Shown here one piece after another: positions 59,781 to 64,000 of a DNA stretch of 64,000 bases. Position 1 is the stretch's first letter. Each line of letters opens with the position of its first letter. The DNA is from Thermohalobaculum sp038534135 (GTDB taxonomy: Bacteria; Pseudomonadota; Alphaproteobacteria; Rhodobacterales; Rhodobacteraceae): the NCBI GenBank assembly GCA_038534135.1, contig JBCAXJ010000009.1, positions 41,307-105,306 on the forward strand, written 5' to 3'. The notes beneath the pieces are model-generated. The model did not search any database, had not been told where the DNA came from, and saw only the letters and a list, made by a program, of their open reading frames with translations. Position numbers and translations under genes: made by a program.

Positions 59781-59881
59781 GTGAACATCAGCCTAAACAA
59801 GTTTTGTCCACCTGAATGTCCATGTTAGAGGCGCGCTTTCGCGCATCGCCTTACCCACCTCGATATCCATCTTCCAAGGTG

Positions 59882-62725
59882 TCAATGCGCTTCTTCCCAG
59901 CTCGCGCCCTGGCCCGCATCAACGACCAGAGGTACGGCGATCTCGACTGCGGGTGCGGCAGCATTCTCCATCACGGCGCGAACCACGTCAGCGGTCGCAC
60001 CCGCCTGATCCTCGGGCACTTCGAACAGCAATTCATCGTGAACTTGCAACAACATACGGGCATCCAGACCGGCTTGAGAGATCGCGTCTGGAATACGGAT
60101 CATAGCGCGCCGGATGACATCCGCCGCCGTGCCCTGGATCGGTGCATTGATCGCGGCGCGTTCGGAGAAACCGCGCCCAGGCCCCTTTTGCGTGATCCCC
60201 GGCGTGTGAATACGTCGCCCGAAGAGAGTCTCGACATACCCTTTCTCGCGCGCATGAGCCTTCGTGTCTTCCATATATTGCTTTATTCCCGGGAACTTAG
60301 CAAAATACCGGTCGATGAAATCCTGTGCCTCAGCGCGTGGAATACGAAGATTGTTCGACAGGCCAAACGCTGTCACGCCATAAATTATTCCAAAGTTCAC
60401 AGCCTTTGCTTGGCGACGGATGTCCGGTGTCATCTCGTCCAACGGCACGTCAAAGACCTCGGACGCCGTCATGGCGTGAATGTCCAGCCCATCCTTGAAG
60501 GCCATCTTGAGCGCCGGGATGTCCGCGATATGGGCCAGGATCCGCAACTCGATCTGCGAATAGTCCAGCGATAATATGATGTTACCGGGCTCGGCGACGA
60601 AAGCGGTGCGGATCGCACGGCCTTCCTCGGTTCGGACGGGGATGTTCTGCAGGTTCGGATCGGTCGAAGCGAGCCGGCCGGTCGAGGTTGCCGCCAGCGA
60701 GAACGAGGTATGGACACGCCCGGTCTCGCCATTGATATGGGTCGGCAGCGCGTCCGTGTAGGTCGACTTCAGTTTCGAAAGTTGCCGCCAATCCAGTATC
60801 TTAGCTGGCAGATCGTGCCCCTGTGCAGCCAGTATTTCCAGCACATCCGCCCCGGTTCCCCAGGCGCCGGTCTTGGTCTTCTTCCCGCCCTCCAGACCCA
60901 TTTCGTCGAACAGGATTTCTCCGAGCTGCTTGGGAGAGGCCTGGTTGAACTTACGGCCCGCCAGCGCGTAGATTTCGTCCTCGAACTCGGCCATTTTCTG
61001 CGCGAAGCGGTTCGACATCGAACCCAGCACGTCGCGGTCGACCTTGATGCCATTGCGCTCCATGTCGACCAGAACCGGGATCAGCGGGCGCTCCAACGTG
61101 TGATAGACGGTCGAAACCCGCTCCGCCGCCAGCCGGGGCCGCAGCCCGTGCCACAGCCTCAGGGTTACATCCGCATCCTCAGCGGCATAGTGCGCGGCCT
61201 TGTCAATCTCGACCCGATCGAAGGTGATGGCAGACTTGCCGGAGCCGATAAGCTCTTTGATTGAAACGGCTTTATGGGACAGATGGCGTTCGGCCAATTC
61301 GTCCATGCCATGCCCGCCCAGCCCTGAATCCAGCGCATAGGACATCAGCATGGTATCGTCGATCGGCGCCACCGGCGTGTCGTACCGCGCTAGAACCTTG
61401 AGGTCGTATTTCAGGTTCTGACCAATCTTGATGATCGATGGATCGGCGAGGATCGGGCGCAGAACCTCCAGAACTGCCTCGATCTCCAATTGATCCGGCG
61501 CACGTTCCATGGCACCCAGCAAATCGCCGTCGCCAGAGACATGGGCGACCGGAACATAAGCGGCGGTCTTGGGCGTCACAGCCAGCGCGAACCCGGCGAT
61601 CTCTGCCACCATCTCGTCCAGCGAATTCGTTTCGAGATCGATGCAGAGGTGCCCGTGTTCATAGGCTTCGTCGATGATGGTCTGCATCGTTTCGATATCG
61701 CGTACCGTGCGGTAGGCGGCCTTCTCGATGGGCTCGAGCGCGCGAACCGCACCGGGCGCCCAATCGCCCGAGGCGCCTGAGGCGCCCGAGGATGCTTTGG
61801 CTTCTGTCTCGACCGCGCCGACAACCGGGGCTTCGACGTTCATCGCTTCGGCAATCCGGTTGGTTAGCGTACGGAATTCCATCTCTGAGAGAAAGCCGAG
61901 TAAGACGTCCGGATCCGGAGGATTCAACGAGAACTCGGTCATCGCGACCTCGACCGGCACATCGCGTTTCAGCGTCACCAGATTGCGCGAAATGCGGATC
62001 TGGTCGGCGTTGTCGATCAGTGTCTGACGCCGCTTGGGCTGCTTGATCTCTTCGGCCCGCGCCAGCAACGAGTCGAGATCACCGTATTCGTGGATCAGTG
62101 TTGCAGCGGTCTTCACTCCGATCCCCGGCGCACCGGGCACATTGTCGACCGAATCGCCGGCAAGCGCCTGAACATCAATGACTTTCTCTGGGCTGACGCC
62201 AAACTTCTTCTCGACTTCTTCTGGCCCGATCTCGACGTTTTTCATCGGATCGACCATGCCGATCCCCGGCGCGATCAACTGCATGAGGTCCTTATCGGAC
62301 GACACAATGGTCACCGAGGCGCCGTTGGCCGCCGCCTGATCGGCATAGGTCGCGATCAGATCGTCAGCCTCGTAACCCTCCATCTCGATGCAGGGCAGCC
62401 CAAAGGCGCGCGTGGCGTCGCGGATCAGCGGGAACTGGGGCACCAGATCCTCGGGCGGCGGCGGGCGCTGGGCCTTGTATTGATCGTAGATCTCGTTGCG
62501 AAAGCTCTTCGAGGAATAGTCGAGGATCACCGCCAGATGCGTGGCGCCCTTGGTGCCCGCGCCGATCACCAGCTTGTGGAGCATGTTGCAGAAGCCCGAG
62601 ACGGCGCCGATCGGCAGACCGTCGGACTTGCGCGTCAGGGGCGGCAGAGCGTGGTAGGCGCGGAAGATGTAACCCGAGCCATCCACCAGATAAAGATGAT
62701 CGCCGCGTCCCAGACCGTCCGCCAT
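59882..62725 (-). CDS. polA: DNA polymerase I
   Basis: A 947-residue PolA. 5'-nuclease domain 1-290 (YLVDGSGYIFRAYHALPP, EGYEADDLIATYA, GDSVDNVPGAPGIG). A linker rich in Ala/Ser/Gly (SSGASGASG) precedes the 3'-5' exonuclease domain with CIDLETNSLD, so the D-x-E proofreading motif is kept. Polymerase domain contains LSLDYSQIELRILAH (motif A), RRQAKAVNFGIIYG (motif B) and MLLQVHDELLFE (motif C). Fills gaps and removes RNA primers. Confidence 0.97.
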   Translation of the reverse strand: MADGLGRGDHLYLVDGSGYIFRAYHALPPLTRKSDGLPIGAVSGFCNMLHKLVIGAGTKGATHLAVILDYSSKSFRNEIYDQYKAQRPPPPEDLVPQFPLIRDATRAFGLPCIEMEGYEADDLIATYADQAAANGASVTIVSSDKDLMQLIAPGIGMVDPMKNVEIGPEEVEKKFGVSPEKVIDVQALAGDSVDNVPGAPGIGVKTAATLIHEYGDLDSLLARAEEIKQPKRRQTLIDNADQIRISRNLVTLKRDVPVEVAMTEFSLNPPDPDVLLGFLSEMEFRTLTNRIAEAMNVEAPVVGAVETEAKASSGASGASGDWAPGAVRALEPIEKAAYRTVRDIETMQTIIDEAYEHGHLCIDLETNSLDEMVAEIAGFALAVTPKTAAYVPVAHVSGDGDLLGAMERAPDQLEIEAVLEVLRPILADPSIIKIGQNLKYDLKVLARYDTPVAPIDDTMLMSYALDSGLGGHGMDELAERHLSHKAVSIKELIGSGKSAITFDRVEIDKAAHYAAEDADVTLRLWHGLRPRLAAERVSTVYHTLERPLIPVLVDMERNGIKVDRDVLGSMSNRFAQKMAEFEDEIYALAGRKFNQASPKQLGEILFDEMGLEGGKKTKTGAWGTGADVLEILAAQGHDLPAKILDWRQLSKLKSTYTDALPTHINGETGRVHTSFSLAATSTGRLASTDPNLQNIPVRTEEGRAIRTAFVAEPGNIILSLDYSQIELRILAHIADIPALKMAFKDGLDIHAMTASEVFDVPLDEMTPDIRRQAKAVNFGIIYGVTAFGLSNNLRIPRAEAQDFIDRYFAKFPGIKQYMEDTKAHAREKGYVETLFGRRIHTPGITQKGPGRGFSERAAINAPIQGTAADVIRRAMIRIPDAISQAGLDARMLLQVHDELLFEVPEDQAGATADVVRAVMENAAAPAVEIAVPLVVDAGQGASWEEAH

Positions 62726-62788
62726 GCCAAACTCCCGTTTCTTCGCGGGCCATCAAACGGGAACTCGGCATGATTTGCCAGCGCGTTC

Positions 62789-63265
62789 TCAGTGCGGAGT
62801 CACCATGGTTGCATCGGCATCGCCCGGTACGTCGATCACGATCTGGGCCGTGATCAATCCGTCCGGACCGATTAGCGCCCTGTGGTCCTGTGCGCGCAGA
62901 ACCGCGCGAAAGCGGTGCTGCCCGGGGCTCAGCGCGCCCAGTTCAGCGCGCGGCACGTAGGCGGCCGCAACCTTCGTGTCACCCTTGTAGACATGGGCGT
63001 GACCGATCGTCTGCGGACCGCTGACCGCCTGGCAAAGCTCGCTGAATGCGAAACCCTCTGCCCGCAAATCGACGAACCACGTGCCATCCGAGTGCTGCCC
63101 GGGGATCAGGACAAGTTCGGGAGCCGACCGTTCGGCTGGCCAAGCGACGAAGACGCTGCGTGGCGGCCCCGACTTTGAGTTCACCTGCGAGGCCATTAGT
63201 GCTGTCACAAATAGTACGGCAATCAGGACGAGGCCATGCCAGTGACGGTGTATGAACGTGATCAT
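62789..63265 (-). CDS. Membrane-anchored exported hypothetical protein
   Basis: A 158-residue protein. One N-terminal hydrophobic helix (GLVLIAVLFVTALMAS) is an anchor or uncleaved signal. The rest forms an apparently all-beta domain (FVDLRAEGFAFSELCQAV, AHVYKGDTKVAAAYVPRAELG, HRFRAVLRAQDHRALIGPDG), resembling immunoglobulin-like domains that accompany copper or redox proteins; this is only a resemblance. GGGAGG precedes the ATG at 63265. It lies 11 bases after a membrane protein gene. Confidence 0.6.
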   Translation of the reverse strand: MITFIHRHWHGLVLIAVLFVTALMASQVNSKSGPPRSVFVAWPAERSAPELVLIPGQHSDGTWFVDLRAEGFAFSELCQAVSGPQTIGHAHVYKGDTKVAAAYVPRAELGALSPGQHRFRAVLRAQDHRALIGPDGLITAQIVIDVPGDADATMVTPH

Positions 63266-63276
63266 GCTCGCCTCCC

Positions 63277-64000
63277 TCAAGCCAGTTTCGTCGCGGCGAC
63301 GACACGATTGCGTTCAGGTTTGGGCGGCATTGCGCCCGCCATAAGCAGGATCAACGCAACGCCGTAGAGGTTTGCGTGGAACAGGGGCGTCTCGCCCAAC
63401 ATCACGGCGAAGAAGGTGAAGGCGCCCATCAGGAAGATAGCGACTGGACGCACAAGCCGTCCCATGGCGAGCAGCAGCCCGGCCACAATCTCGACACCCG
63501 TCATGCCGAGGGCGACGATCTCGATCGGAAGGCCGAATGTCGGGAACTCGCCGTGCTGCAGGATCGCGATCATCAGCGTCGGTTGAAGCAGCTTAAACGC
63601 AACACCAAGATAGACGAACGTTCCCCCCACCAGTGCCATCGCGAGATGCCAGGTGATCTTCCGGTTCCGATCGCTCACGGCGGGTTGAGGAAACGCTCCA
63701 AGATACCGGTCTGCCGCGAACCATCCCGGCCCGAAGACAATCAGCAGGAGTGCGGGTGCGATGAAATGCGGGGCATAGGACAGAAATGTCGTCCCGAAGG
63801 CTGCGATGCCCAGAGCCGAAAGGATCACGACACCGGCTGCCGCGACATTGGTCAAGACGCCGGTCGCCAGCAGGAGCGAAAGTCCAAGCGCCACGGTCCC
63901 GAGCCATTCCCATCCGGGAACAAGTGTGAGTTGCATATCCGGGACGAACAGCACCGCCTGGGTCCAGGGTTCGGTCCCTGAGCGCGGTAGCCCACCCAGC
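63277..64000 (-). CDS. Polytopic membrane protein, 5' end beyond the window
   Basis: The frame is open to the window edge; 240 residues are visible. At least six hydrophobic segments (GTVALGLSLLLATGVLTNVAAAGVVIL, IAPALLLIVFGPGWFAADRYLG, WHLAMALVGGTFVYLGVAFKLL, VEIVAGLLLAMGRLVRPVAIFLMGAFTFFAV). DoxX-like in general architecture, but I do not assign a family firmly. A GTG at 63954 could start a shorter protein, yet the preceding PWTQA reads like natural coding sequence. Co-directional with the anchored hypothetical gene. Confidence 0.6.
   Translation of the reverse strand, partial: LGGLPRSGTEPWTQAVLFVPDMQLTLVPGWEWLGTVALGLSLLLATGVLTNVAAAGVVILSALGIAAFGTTFLSYAPHFIAPALLLIVFGPGWFAADRYLGAFPQPAVSDRNRKITWHLAMALVGGTFVYLGVAFKLLQPTLMIAILQHGEFPTFGLPIEIVALGMTGVEIVAGLLLAMGRLVRPVAIFLMGAFTFFAVMLGETPLFHANLYGVALILLMAGAMPPKPERNRVVAATKLA

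Noticed and set aside
61760..61795. GAGGCGCC-type tandem repeats in polA
   Set aside because: They encode the Ala/Ser/Gly-rich linker between the nuclease and proofreading domains and need no other explanation.

Overview
The window is high-GC (low 60s percent by eye), gene-dense alphaproteobacterial chromosome, most likely from a member of Rhodobacterales (roseobacter group). The basis is protein content rather than any database match: mesaconyl-CoA hydratase of the ethylmalonyl-CoA pathway, a GapR/DUF2312 protein beside pyruvate kinase, an accD-folC pair, a trpB-trpA pair with a DUF2158 gene between, DUF1244, a small secreted protein with the motif LPNGDIILRR, and GSCFA-family genes. There is no rRNA, phage, insertion sequence or CRISPR array. 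One tRNA (Gly, anticodon GCC) is present. Both window edges cut genes.

Layout. 1-8 kb: end of an FAD amine/amino-acid oxidase, a 677-base gap with a REP-like element, a CBS protein, a cytidylate-kinase-like/BON protein, a large MscS channel, a translationally coupled GSCFA + SGNH-like pair, and two small genes. 8-15 kb: quinone oxidoreductase, alpha/beta hydrolase, trpA, a DUF2158 protein with an RG-rich tail, trpB, acetyltransferase, cobalamin CbiB/CobD, lytic transglycosylase. 15-25 kb: an SDR protein lacking the usual catalytic Tyr/Lys; a complete nickel-pincer nucleotide (NPN) cofactor set larB-larE-larC coupled to a DUF2088/LarA-like gene; a second, canonical LarA; two enolase-superfamily enzymes; a small alpha-beta barrel protein; mesaconyl-CoA hydratase. 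25-33 kb: tRNA-Gly, His-rich exported protein, ASCH protein, pheS flanked by two conspicuously low-GC genes, pepF, OmpA-like lipoprotein. 33-45 kb: orphan NtrC-type regulator, exo/endonuclease-phosphatase protein, gapR-like gene, pyk, N-formylglutamate amidohydrolase family, DUF1244, arfB, methyltransferase-like gene, carA, yqeY, FkbM, thioesterase, accD, folC. 45-52 kb: purine/urate catabolism (permease, ureidoglycolate lyase, ureidoglycine aminohydrolase, PuuE-UraD fusion, diverging from uraH and membrane urate hydroxylase with cytochrome c), then two small secreted proteins. 52-64 kb: alaS, cytochrome b561 with two YceI proteins, 3-hydroxyacyl-CoA dehydrogenase, TPR-sulfotransferase, polA and two membrane-associated genes.

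The strongest candidate for an undescribed system is 15.9-23.7 kb. It combines NPN cofactor synthesis (LarB, LarC, LarE) with two different LarA-family enzymes and two enolase-superfamily enzymes, suggesting a nickel-dependent racemase/epimerase plus acid-sugar dehydratase route for a hydroxy acid. The same stretch carries five copies of a short palindromic motif (core ATACA-GGGG-TGTAT) inside the coding sequences of larB, larE, larC (twice) and the first enolase-family gene, in more than one reading frame. I found no further copy by eye elsewhere in the window.

Start codons were chosen by ribosome-binding site and family N-termini, and several start with GTG or TTG; one gene appears to start with CTG. 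All functional assignments are from reading the sequence, without database searches.
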